In this document: positions 25,513 to 32,459 of the stretch, in pieces | Layout of the letters: each line of letters begins with the position of its first letter | Numbering within the stretch: position 1 is the stretch's first letter | NCBI RefSeq assembly: GCF_004360145.1 | Contig: NZ_SAIT01000024.1 | Location: forward strand, 1 to 33,555 | Direction: 5' to 3' | Length of the DNA: 33,555 nt | Source: Aliiroseovarius marinus | GTDB taxonomy: Bacteria; Pseudomonadota; Alphaproteobacteria; Rhodobacterales; Rhodobacteraceae | Translations under genes and position numbers: made by a program | Notes under the pieces: generated by a model | Told to the model about the DNA's origin: nothing | Seen by the model: the letters and a program-made list of their open reading frames with translations, nothing else | Databases searched by the model: none

Positions 25513-25595
25513 GAAAGATGGTGTGACATCGCCATCAGCCATTGACAAGGTTGCCCCTGTTCTGCCCCTAAAGGGCAACTGATTACGGAGGAACC

Positions 25596-27680
25596 ATGTC
25601 CGAGCCTGTCACCCTGCGCGTCGAAAACACTGTTGCGGTCATCACCATCGAAAACCCGCCAGTCAATGCCCTTAGCCACGCGGTACGTTCCGGCCTGTCC
25701 GAAACCATTCAGGCCGCGATCGCGGACGACGCGGTGAAGGCCATTGTGCTGACCGCCGCAGGGCGGACCTTCCCGGCAGGCGCGGATGTGCGCGAGTTTG
25801 GCCGTCCACGCGAGACGCCGATCCTATCGCAGGTGTGCGATTTGCTGGAAAACAGCCCAAAACCCACGATTGCTGCCGTGCATGGCAATGCGCTTGGCGG
25901 CGGATTTGAGCTGGCGCTGGCATGCCACTATCGCGTCGTGCTGCGCGGCGCTCGGCTGGGTCTGCCCGAGGTGAAATTGGGCGTACTTCCGGGCGGGGGC
26001 GGGACACAGCGAGTCCCACGCATCGTCGGCGCCGACGCGGCTTTGGACATGATGCTGACAGGCAAGCCAATTCCGGCGCAGAAAGCGCTTAGCCTTGGCC
26101 TTGTGGACCAGATCGCGAATGACGATGTTGCAGGCGCCGCTGTCGCGATGGCAGAGCAGGTGATCGCAGATGGCGGCAAAACCCGGCCGACGCGCGCGCG
26201 CGCTGAGGGTCTGCAAGATCCGGTAGGATATGCGAACGCCATCGCCGCCCGCCGTGAGAAGATGAAAAACGATCCGCAGCCCTCGGTGGCCGAGATCATC
26301 AACTGTGTCGAAGCCGCGCAGATCTTGCCGTTCGAAGCGGGCATCGCCAAAGAGCGCGCCGCCTTTGACGAATGCGAAACAGGCCCCGAGGCGACCGCTA
26401 TGCGCCATGCCTTCTTCGCTGAACGCCGCGCCGCGAAAGTGCCCGAGCTCAAAGGCGCGACTCTGCGTCCGGTCTCGACCATTGGCGTGGTCGGCGCGGG
26501 CACCATGGGAGCGGGCATTGCGATTGCCTGTCTGGATGCAGGCTTCCCTGTTGTTCTGGTCGAACGCGATCAAGAGGGCTTGGAGCGCGGCGTTCAGCGT
26601 ATCGTCGCGAACTATGGCAAGTCTGTCGCCAAAGGGCGCATCGACGCTGCCACTGGCGAAGAACGCCTGTCGCGCCTGACCGGCACCACCAATATGCAGC
26701 ATCTGGCACCGGTCGATCTGATCATCGAGGCTGTGTTTGAAGACGAGGACGTCAAGCGCAACGTGTTCGCCCAGTTGGATGCGGTGATGAAGCCGGGCGG
26801 GATCCTTGCGACGAACACTTCGTATCTGGATATCGACGCGCTGGCGGCGACAATCTCGCGTCCACAGGATGTGGTTGGCTATCACTTCTTCTCGCCCGCG
26901 CACATCATGAAGCTGCTGGAAATCGTGGTTGGCGAGAAGACCGATCCCAACGTGGTCGCGACCGGGTTTGAATTGGCCCGCAAGCTACGCAAAGTGCCGG
27001 TGCGGGCAGGGGTCGCCGATGGCTTTATCGGCAACCGCGTGCTGGCGGCCTATCGTCTGGCGGCGGATTTCATGCTGGAAGATGGTGCGACGCCGGCCCA
27101 GATTGACGCGGCGATGCGCGCTTATGGATTCCCGATCGGCCCGTATCAAGTGTTGGACATGGCCGGGCTGGACATCTCGTGGGCGCGGCGCAAGCGTCTT
27201 GCCGCCACGCGGGCACCGGAGGATCGCTATGTCTCGATTGGGGACAAGATCTGCGAGCAAGGTTGGTTCGGCCAGAAAGCGGGCCGGGGGTACTACATCC
27301 ACGATCAAGAAGGTGGCCCGGTCGAAAATCCCGACGTCTTGGCGATCATCGAAGAAGAGCGCCGGATCCAAGGGATCACCCCGCGCAGTTTCACCCAGCA
27401 GGAAATCCAAGAGCGCTGCCTGTTTGCCATGGCGAACGAAGGCGCGCGTCTTGTGGCGGAAGGGGTCGCGCTGCGTCCGTCCGATGTGGATGTGGTGCTG
27501 CTCTATGGCTACGGCTTCCCGCGCCATCGCGGTGGCCCGATGATGGCGGCCGATCAGGCCGGTCTACTGGCTGTGAAGAACGCGCTGACCGGCTGGCAAG
27601 TGGAAGAGCCGCGCTTCTGGGCGCCGTCGCCACTGTTTGACGAGCTGATCAAGAACGGCAAGAAATTCGGGGATCTGTGA
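25596..27680 (+). CDS. Bifunctional enoyl-CoA hydratase/3-hydroxyacyl-CoA dehydrogenase
   Basis: A 694-residue multifunctional beta-oxidation enzyme. The N-terminal crotonase domain (about 1-190) has the oxyanion segment HGNALGGGFELALACHYRV and the catalytic-glutamate region GLPEVKLGVLPGGGGTQR. The dehydrogenase domain starts near residue 293 with the NAD-binding GVVGAGTMGAGIAIACLDAG, followed by HFFSPAHIMKLLEIVVGE (catalytic His) and the C-terminal dimer domains. It hydrates 2-enoyl-CoA and oxidises the 3-hydroxyacyl-CoA. The size matches FadJ and peroxisomal MFE-1 types. No thiolase gene is adjacent. ACGGAGG precedes the ATG and an inverted repeat upstream may be an operator. Confidence 0.93.
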   Translation: MSEPVTLRVENTVAVITIENPPVNALSHAVRSGLSETIQAAIADDAVKAIVLTAAGRTFPAGADVREFGRPRETPILSQVCDLLENSPKPTIAAVHGNALGGGFELALACHYRVVLRGARLGLPEVKLGVLPGGGGTQRVPRIVGADAALDMMLTGKPIPAQKALSLGLVDQIANDDVAGAAVAMAEQVIADGGKTRPTRARAEGLQDPVGYANAIAARREKMKNDPQPSVAEIINCVEAAQILPFEAGIAKERAAFDECETGPEATAMRHAFFAERRAAKVPELKGATLRPVSTIGVVGAGTMGAGIAIACLDAGFPVVLVERDQEGLERGVQRIVANYGKSVAKGRIDAATGEERLSRLTGTTNMQHLAPVDLIIEAVFEDEDVKRNVFAQLDAVMKPGGILATNTSYLDIDALAATISRPQDVVGYHFFSPAHIMKLLEIVVGEKTDPNVVATGFELARKLRKVPVRAGVADGFIGNRVLAAYRLAADFMLEDGATPAQIDAAMRAYGFPIGPYQVLDMAGLDISWARRKRLAATRAPEDRYVSIGDKICEQGWFGQKAGRGYYIHDQEGGPVENPDVLAIIEEERRIQGITPRSFTQQEIQERCLFAMANEGARLVAEGVALRPSDVDVVLLYGYGFPRHRGGPMMAADQAGLLAVKNALTGWQVEEPRFWAPSPLFDELIKNGKKFGDL

Positions 27681-27701
27681 CCCCGATCACCTAAAGCGAC
27701 G

Positions 27702-27724
27702 GATGGGGCCAGGGCGGCCCCATC
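27702..27724. terminator. Hairpin between convergent genes
   Basis: GATGGGGCC and GGCCCCATC form a perfect 9-bp stem with a 5-base loop between the beta-oxidation gene and the convergent small membrane protein gene. There is no T-run, so termination efficiency is uncertain. Confidence 0.6.
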
Positions 27725-27730
27725 GGAATG

Positions 27731-27946
27731 TCAGCCCAGCGACACGCCTAGGATGACGCACATCAGGCCCAGCACGGACAGACCCAGCGCGCCCATGTTC
27801 AGCGCCATGGCTTTTTGAATGCGCGCGCGCAGTTCGGCATCTTCCAGCCCTTCACGTTTGGCCTTCATGACCTTCAACGCGCTGGCCACCAGCCCTGCAA
27901 GGCCGATAACCGACATGATTGCTCCTACGATGATCAGCCAGTCCAT
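27731..27946 (-). CDS. Small two-helix membrane protein of unknown function
   Basis: A 71-residue protein with two membrane helices (WLIIVGAIMSVIGLAGLVAS and ALGLSVLGLMCVILGVSL) joined by a charged loop (KVMKAKREGLEDAELRARIQ). No family was recognised. The ribosome site AAGGAGACCGCC precedes the ATG, supporting translation. It is convergent to the beta-oxidation gene and divergent from gapR. The cytosolic loop is long and helical, as in small membrane-anchored scaffolds, but no role is assigned. Confidence 0.75.
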   Translation of the reverse strand: MDWLIIVGAIMSVIGLAGLVASALKVMKAKREGLEDAELRARIQKAMALNMGALGLSVLGLMCVILGVSLG

Positions 27947-28099
27947 GGCGGTCTCCTTTTTGGTTTCTCAGCGCCTACCGCGCGGGATGCCGCTGTGCAA
28001 GCCCTGAGAGGTCTTGAAGGTGATCCCCTGTCGGGCTAAATCGGGTTTCAACATCGCCTGTCACGTTTCGCGGGCAATCATCACAGGTAAGAGGGCCCC

Positions 28100-28357
28100 A
28101 TGGACGATCATCAGACCCAAAGCAGCTATCGCGTCACCGCAGACGAGCTTCGCCAGTTCATCGAACGCATCGAGCGTTTGGACATGGAGAAAAAGGACAT
28201 TGCGGATCAGCAAAAAGAGGTGATGGCAGAGGCCAAAGGTCGTGGTTACGACACCAAGGTCATGCGCAAGTTGATCGCCCTGCGTAAGCGCGACGCCAAC
28301 GATATCGCCGAGGAAGAAGCAGTTCTGGATATGTATAAGGAAGCGCTGGGCATGTAA
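28100..28357 (+). CDS. gapR: GapR-family DNA-binding protein (DUF2312)
   Basis: An 85-residue DUF2312 protein. [41 protein letters not shown] and IALRKRD are the conserved stretches. In Caulobacter GapR is a small coiled-coil nucleoid-associated protein that binds overtwisted DNA ahead of polymerases and helps topoisomerases. The length is typical. The ATG follows AGAGGG and a terminator follows the stop. No other replication gene is nearby. Confidence 0.93.
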   Translation: MDDHQTQSSYRVTADELRQFIERIERLDMEKKDIADQQKEVMAEAKGRGYDTKVMRKLIALRKRDANDIAEEEAVLDMYKEALGM

Positions 28358-28378
28358 GCCCGCCACATATCGGATCGG

Positions 28379-28404
28379 AAGGGGCCCTTTGGGGCCCTTT
28401 TTTT
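28379..28404. terminator. Intrinsic terminator after gapR
   Basis: AAGGG(G)CCC pairs with GGGCCCTT, one bulged G, followed by seven T residues in total. It lies 22 bases after the gapR stop and touches the stop of the convergent hypothetical gene. Confidence 0.82.
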
Positions 28405-29281
28405 ATGGGCTCAGGACAGTGACGCCTGGGATTTTGGCGATATCCTTGATGTCGCTTTCGTAGTTTTCGGTCAGCTCGTCGACCAAATCCTGTGTCCAGC
28501 CCGACAGCCCGATCTCGTGCTCGACCGCGCCGTCCTTTGCAAACTTGTCCAGGAACGCGGCAAGGATCCGGCGGCGGTGCACTTCGTTCTGGAAAGGGTT
28601 TTCGCGCAAATACGTGCGGAGCCGGGTCATCCCCTCGGGTTTGGTGATCCGCTCCAGAATGTCCAAGCTGCCGCGTTCAAGTTTGTTCTCGCTGTCCAAG
28701 CCCGCGATGGCCTGCATGACATCTGGCCAGATCAACGGTGTATCCTCATTGCACCAGACCGTGATCGGTGTCTCGGGATTGGCCTCGCGAATATTCTCGA
28801 TCACGTCAGCCCAGAACAGATCACGCGGATCTGCCGAGCCCAGCATCAGCTCGCGCTTCTCGTCATCCAGTCGGGCAGCGAGGTCGGGCATGAAATTGGC
28901 AATGTTGCTGATCCCCATGAAATAACTGACATCATGGTCGGGGAACAGGTTGCGCATCCAGGACGTGTTGCGCGACGCCAAGGGGTAAAGGCGCCCGCCT
29001 TCAATCGCGCGGTGATGCACCCCCATCGAATGCTCATGGCCCAGAATGATCCGATCGGCTTCTTTGGAATCAATCAGCTCGTCAATCAGCATATCTTGCG
29101 TGTCGGCGCTGGCCACGCTGCCCTTCAGCTTGACCATGATCTGACCCAGAAGCCCGCGATACCGCGTGGGGCCGGGGACGGCGATCCCTTGTTGAAACAG
29201 CTGCCCCGCGTTCTTCAGAAGCGATTTCGTTAGAAGGTCGTCATCTGTGCAATGTGCGCCGATATGGATTGCGATTTTCAT
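28403..29281 (-). CDS. Hypothetical protein of 292 residues
   Basis: I do not recognise a family. The chosen start (MKIAIHIGAHCTDDDLLTKS, ATG at 29281, preceded by AGGCGAC) begins with a short strand and IHIGAHCTDDD, faintly like the P-loop start of sulfotransferase-type proteins (HIG followed by a turn), but the usual lysine of that loop is absent. The remainder is a soluble mixed alpha/beta protein with ADRIILGHEHSMG and YFMGISNIANFMPDL. There is no signal peptide. The reading frame extends to 29347, with 22 residues of doubtful coding value. It is divergent from the FbpB-type permease, separated by 87 bases. Confidence 0.7.
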   Translation of the reverse strand: MKIAIHIGAHCTDDDLLTKSLLKNAGQLFQQGIAVPGPTRYRGLLGQIMVKLKGSVASADTQDMLIDELIDSKEADRIILGHEHSMGVHHRAIEGGRLYPLASRNTSWMRNLFPDHDVSYFMGISNIANFMPDLAARLDDEKRELMLGSADPRDLFWADVIENIREANPETPITVWCNEDTPLIWPDVMQAIAGLDSENKLERGSLDILERITKPEGMTRLRTYLRENPFQNEVHRRRILAAFLDKFAKDGAVEHEIGLSGWTQDLVDELTENYESDIKDIAKIPGVTVLSP

Positions 29282-29368
29282 CTGTCGCCTGTGTTCTCTT
29301 GCCCTGCCGGAGTAAAACATACTGGGGATTTCTGGACAGTTAAACAAGTTTCAGGTTAAAGCCGATAC

Positions 29369-31030
29369 ATGGTTGAGCAAAAGACTCGGATAGAGGCGCC
29401 AAGACGCGCTGGGTATCGGCTAAATATCTGGTCTGTCGGGGCATTTATGATTGCCGCGCTGGTCCTCATGCCGATCCTGTCGATCCTATGGCTGGCGCTG
29501 ACGCCCGAGGAAAATGCATGGCCGCATTTGATGGCGACGACCTTGCCGCGCTATGTGAGTAACACGGTGATCATCTCGTTGTCGGTGGGTTTACTGTCTG
29601 CCGCCGTTGGGACCGGGTCGGCATGGCTGATCACCATGTACCGCTTCCCCGGTGCGCGCTGGCTCGAGTGGCTTTTGCTGACGCCCTTGGCGATCCCCGC
29701 CTATGTCGGCGCCTATGCGCTGGTCGACTTTCTGGAGTATGCGGGACCGCTTCAAACCGGTCTGAGGGCCGTGTTCGGCTGGGAGAGTGCCCGCGACTAT
29801 TGGTTCCCCGAGATCCGCTCGCGCTGGGCCGCCATCGTAGTGTTGGCGGCCGCACTAAACCCTTATGTCTTCCTACTGGCCCGCGCTGCGTTTCGCGAGC
29901 AATCCGCTGATGCCTACGAGGTCGCCCGCGCCTTGGGGGCAGGGCCCTTTGCCCGGTTCTGGCGTGTTGGTCTTCCCTTGGCACGCCCTGCGATCGCAGC
30001 AGGTGTCGCCATCGTGATGATGGAGACGGTCTCGGATTTTGGTGTCGTCGACTACTTCGCCGTCCAAACCCTGACCACGGGCATTTTTACCGTCTGGCTG
30101 GAAAGCCACAACGCCGGGGGCGCGGCCCAAATCGCCTTGGTCATCCTCGGCTTCGTCTTCCTGCTGGCCGCGCTTGAAAAGCTGGGCCGCTCGCGCAGCC
30201 GGTTCTATCGCATGTCACGCCAAAGCCGTCCGGTCGAGCCGCGTGCCTTGGGGCGGTTGGGCGGATTGGCAGCCCTGTTCCTGTGCGCTGTTCCCTTCGT
30301 GATCGGCTTCGTGTTGCCTGTCGCCGTGCTGTTCTCGCACGCGCTGGCCAAGCCGGAATACTGGCTGTCGAACGGACTGCTCTCGGCCTTGGTGCACACG
30401 CTGACTGTAGGGTCTGTCGCAGCCCTTGTCACCGTGTTGGGCGCGCTGTTCCTTGTATACGGCGTGCGTCTGTCCGGCAGCGCCTTGGCCCGCAAACTGA
30501 TGCCGCTGACCACCATCGGCTATGCCGCCCCCGGGGCTGTGCTGGGCATCGGCATCCTGATCCCGATGGCGGCTGCGGATAACGCGATGGCGGACGGCGT
30601 TCTGGCCGTCACGGGCTGGGATCCCGGGCTGGTCATGACCGGCACCGCCTTTGCCGTGATCTATGCCTATTGCGTGCGGTTCTTCGCGATTGCCCAAGGC
30701 GCGACGGATGCCGCAATCGAGCGTGTTTCGCCCAATATCCCCATGGCAGCTCGGTCTCTTGGCCGTTCGGCCCGCGGCGCTCTGGCCGAAGTCTATTTCC
30801 CGTTGATTCGTGGCTCGGTCGGCACAGCGCTTCTGCTGGTCTTTGTGGACAGCGTAAAAGAGCTGCCCGCTACCCTGCTTTTGCGCCCCTTCAACTACGG
30901 CACGCTGGCCACGCGCGTTTATGAACAGGCGTCGCTTGAACAACTGGGACAAGCCGCCCCGCCAGCATTGATGGTGATCGCCGTCGGCCTTTGCGCCGTC
31001 GCCCTGATGGCCCGCGCCAGCCGCCGCTGA
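29369..31030 (+). CDS. Ferric-iron-type ABC transporter permease (FbpB/AfuB-like), fused double permease
   Basis: A 553-residue permease made of two homologous membrane halves, as in FbpB/SfuB iron(III) transporters. Each half has an EAA loop: YEVARALGAGPFARFWRVGL in the first and MAARSLGRSARGALAEVYFP in the second. It would carry ferric iron, or a related oxyanion/thiamine-type ligand, across the inner membrane with a periplasmic binding protein and an ATPase. Neither partner gene is in the window, so this gene is apart from the rest of its system. The start is ATG at 29369 with a weak ribosome site. It is the last chromosomal-type gene before the tRNA-Thr locus. Confidence 0.9.
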   Translation: MVEQKTRIEAPRRAGYRLNIWSVGAFMIAALVLMPILSILWLALTPEENAWPHLMATTLPRYVSNTVIISLSVGLLSAAVGTGSAWLITMYRFPGARWLEWLLLTPLAIPAYVGAYALVDFLEYAGPLQTGLRAVFGWESARDYWFPEIRSRWAAIVVLAAALNPYVFLLARAAFREQSADAYEVARALGAGPFARFWRVGLPLARPAIAAGVAIVMMETVSDFGVVDYFAVQTLTTGIFTVWLESHNAGGAAQIALVILGFVFLLAALEKLGRSRSRFYRMSRQSRPVEPRALGRLGGLAALFLCAVPFVIGFVLPVAVLFSHALAKPEYWLSNGLLSALVHTLTVGSVAALVTVLGALFLVYGVRLSGSALARKLMPLTTIGYAAPGAVLGIGILIPMAAADNAMADGVLAVTGWDPGLVMTGTAFAVIYAYCVRFFAIAQGATDAAIERVSPNIPMAARSLGRSARGALAEVYFPLIRGSVGTALLLVFVDSVKELPATLLLRPFNYGTLATRVYEQASLEQLGQAAPPALMVIAVGLCAVALMARASRR

Positions 31031-31037
31031 ATTTTGC

Positions 31038-31066
31038 TTGCACCTTCCAAAAGAAGCACGTAGATC
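31038..31066 (+). promoter_or_regulatory. Candidate promoter of the left tRNA-Thr copy
   Basis: TTGCAC (31038-31043) and TAGATC (31061-31066) are separated by 17 bases and end 10 bases before the tRNA 5' end at 31077. The -10 match is partial. No equally good promoter was seen before the intron-containing copy at 31419. Confidence 0.4.
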
Positions 31067-31074
31067 GTGCCCGA

Positions 31075-31113
31075 GTGCCCCTATAGCTCAGCTGGTAGAG
31101 CAACTGATTTGTA
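31075..31113 (+). repeat. 39-bp direct repeat, left copy (probable attachment site)
   Basis: These 39 bases are identical to 31417-31455. They cover the 5' half of tRNA-Thr through the anticodon TGT plus one base. Direct repeats of a tRNA part are the usual trace of site-specific integration. Confidence 0.85.
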
Positions 31114-31120
31114 AGCAGTG
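31077..31120 (+). pseudogene. Truncated intron-less tRNA-Thr(UGU) 5' fragment
   Basis: GCCCCTATAGCTCAG, the D arm and the anticodon stem-loop ACTGATTTGTAAgCAGT are present. The 3' anticodon stem follows directly, without the intron of the copy at 31419, but carries G instead of T at 31115, and the sequence departs from tRNA after 31120. T arm and acceptor 3' strand are missing, so it cannot make a tRNA. It keeps the better promoter. Confidence 0.8.
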
Positions 31121-31416
31121 GCCCAAATTTGAAAAATTCACTCACAAAATGTAAGAAATATAAGCAAAAACAGTAAGATAAGGTTATAATCTTTCTGCTT
31201 CTCGAGTGCGGCATACTACCTTCTATACTACCAATGTCTGGAATTTCTCGTAGTTTACAAGGTTGGTTGGGTGCAGCCCGAAAAAGAACTAAGGATGTAA
31301 TCAGTTATCTCTTGATGCCCATTTGGTTGTTTGTTACATGGGCGATGCGTTGTAAGCAGTTAGGTATGGTCAAGGGGCCTAACTTGGTGCTTACTTCGCC
31401 TAACACTTTTGTAAAT
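31114..31416. other. 303-bp AT-richer insert between the two tRNA-Thr 5' halves
   Basis: No convincing gene: the 64-codon frame at 31234-31428 has no ribosome site and runs into the tRNA. The segment holds two copies of ATACTACC (31213-31220 and 31225-31232) in direct orientation, 12 bases apart, like integrase arm sites. It also holds short echoes of the anticodon region: TGTAATCAGT at 31296-31305 and TTGTAAGCAGT at 31350-31360, the latter matching the left junction at 31109-31119. It looks like the remnant or attachment region of an integrated element. Confidence 0.55.
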
Positions 31417-31455
31417 GTGCCCCTATAGCTCAGCTGGTAGAGCAACTGATTTGTA
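31417..31455 (+). repeat. 39-bp direct repeat, right copy
   Basis: Identical to 31075-31113. It ends one base inside the intron, exactly where the two copies diverge (AGCAG on the left, GCGTA on the right). Confidence 0.85.
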
Positions 31456-31744
31456 GCGTAGCTTCAGGCTCAAACTGGAGTAAGTTGCAGCCCTCATTGG
31501 AAATGATGAGGTGAACTGGTGTCAAATTCGGGGAAACCTTAGCAGCGAAAGCTGTTGGCAATCCCGAGCGAAGCCTTTCGGCGCAAGCCGGATGGAACGT
31601 GTAGAGACTTGACGGCACCCACCTACGGCCAACCGGCTATGGTGAAGGGAAAGTCCAGACCACAAAGCGCCCTCGGGCGTGGCGGCTAAAGTCGTAGTGG
31701 TATGAATCAGTGGGTCGGGAGTTCGAGTCTCTCTGGGGGCACCA
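31419..31744 (+). tRNA. tRNA-Thr(UGU) gene interrupted by a group I intron
   Basis: The 5' exon is 31419-31454 and the 3' exon 31705-31744. Joined, they form a full cloverleaf. The acceptor stem pairs GCCCCTA with TGGGGGC. The D arm is GCTCAGCTGGTAGAGC. The anticodon arm is ACTGA, loop TTTGTAA, TCAGT, with anticodon TGT. The T arm is GGGAG, TTCGAGT, CTCTC. Discriminator A73 and an encoded CCA follow. The 5' exon ends in T and the intron ends in G, as group I splicing requires, placing the intron between positions 36 and 37. Without splicing the gene cannot yield a functional tRNA. Whether another intact tRNA-Thr(UGU) exists elsewhere in the genome is not visible. Confidence 0.9.
31455..31704 (+). 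ncRNA. Group I self-splicing-type intron (IC3-like, Azoarcus tRNA-Ile kind)
   Basis: A 250-nt intron without an ORF. Core elements in order: P2 CCTCAT/ATGAGG (from 31491); P3-J3/4 region GTGTCAAATTCGGGGAAACC (31520-31539); P6 hairpin CAGCGAAAGCTG with a GNRA loop; GGCAATCCCGAGC; the P7/P3 strand GTGTAGAGACTTGACGGCAC; P8 GGCCaaCCGG; and the P7 3' strand AAAGTCCAG. These match the Azoarcus tRNA-Ile intron as I remember it, including an apparent compensating change in P7 (ACUU/AAGU here, ACUA/UAGU there). A possible guide sequence GUAAGUUG (31480-31487) lies next to P2 and can pair with the 5' exon end UUUGU, starting with the U-G pair at the splice site. The class assignment is strong; splicing activity is untested. 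Confidence 0.9.
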
Positions 31745-31798
31745 CAAAAATCCTTTTATCTTGCACCGAAACGTCTTGCACATTGCAGGGCCACTGAC

Positions 31799-31817
31799 GT
31801 GCAGTGAGCTACTGCAC
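31799..31817. promoter_or_regulatory. Inverted repeat upstream of the H-NS-like gene
   Basis: GTGCAGTgagctACTGCAC is a perfect 7-bp inverted repeat in the 192-base region between the tRNA and the H-NS-like gene. No T-run follows, so an operator is more likely than a terminator. Confidence 0.4.
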
Positions 31818-31936
31818 AACGATCATCATACATCGCATAGATTGTTCGTTTAACCTTTGCCTGAACGTGATCCGTAGACACAGAGTACGACATCTTCTAA
31901 CGTGCGGACAAATCTTCACCGAAGGACATTAAGGCT

Positions 31937-32329
31937 ATGACAAAAGACATTAGTGAAATGCAGCCCGATGAGCTTGCTAAGCACATCGAAGAAGCCCAGA
32001 AAATTCTTCAGAAGAAAAAAGATGACGAGCTTGCGAAGCTCGCAGCTGACATTTCTGCTGCAATCAAGAAAAGTAATTTTTCTTTGGAAGAAGTCTTGGA
32101 GCAACTTGGCGTTGCCCCTTCTTTAGGAAAATCAAACAAAGCGGACAGCAACAAAAAGGGCAAAGTTTATGTGAACCCTAACAACCAAAGTGAAACTTGG
32201 GGTGGTGCTGGAAGGGTTCCAGGTTGGCTCGTCAGCTATTTGGAGGACGTTAAAGAGATTAAATTCGATAAGTTTAGCATCAAGCACCCACTTATTGCAC
32301 CCGAGCTTGCAAAGCTTGAGAAAAAGTGA
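31937..32329 (+). CDS. H-NS family nucleoid-associated protein (atypical)
   Basis: A 130-residue protein. The N-terminal helical region (MQPDELAKHIEEAQKILQKK) fits an oligomerisation coiled coil. The C-terminal segment VYVNPNNQSETWGGAGRVPGW (78-98) resembles the H-NS DNA-binding signature, in which YxNPxNxxxTWxGRGRxPxW is usual. Here the central arginine of the GRGR hook is replaced (GGAGR), and a 30-residue tail follows. H-NS-like proteins silence AT-rich foreign DNA; mobile elements often carry one to hide their own genes. A very AT-rich spacer lies just downstream. Lower GC than the core genes supports transfer. Confidence 0.78.
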   Translation: MTKDISEMQPDELAKHIEEAQKILQKKKDDELAKLAADISAAIKKSNFSLEEVLEQLGVAPSLGKSNKADSNKKGKVYVNPNNQSETWGGAGRVPGWLVSYLEDVKEIKFDKFSIKHPLIAPELAKLEKK

Positions 32330-32334
32330 CTTCT

Positions 32335-32459
32335 GGTCTTTTGTAAGTAATTAATAATAATAGTAAATAAAAATAAATAACACTTAATTAATATTTATTA
32401 TTGATTTATTAAATTAATATGATATAGATACTTCATAACTTTTAATATGGAGTATTTAA
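32335..32459. other. Extremely AT-rich spacer upstream of repA
   Basis: About 125 bases made almost entirely of A and T (TAATTAATAATAATAG, AATAAATAACACTTAATTAA and similar), with no gene. It lies between the H-NS-like gene and the repA start. It could be the repA promoter, an H-NS target or a DNA-unwinding element; no iterons were seen. Confidence 0.6.

Noticed and set aside
30891-31214. 107-codon minus-strand frame across the permease end and tRNA fragment
   Set aside because: Overlaps a well-supported permease and a tRNA; composition is non-coding.
31234-31428. 64-codon plus-strand frame in the insert between the tRNA copies
   Set aside because: No ribosome site, no recognisable family, and it ends inside the tRNA-Thr repeat.
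31745-31936. Possible promoter or small RNA between tRNA-Thr and the H-NS-like gene
   Set aside because: Only one inverted repeat could be supported; no boxes or terminator were clear enough to call an RNA.
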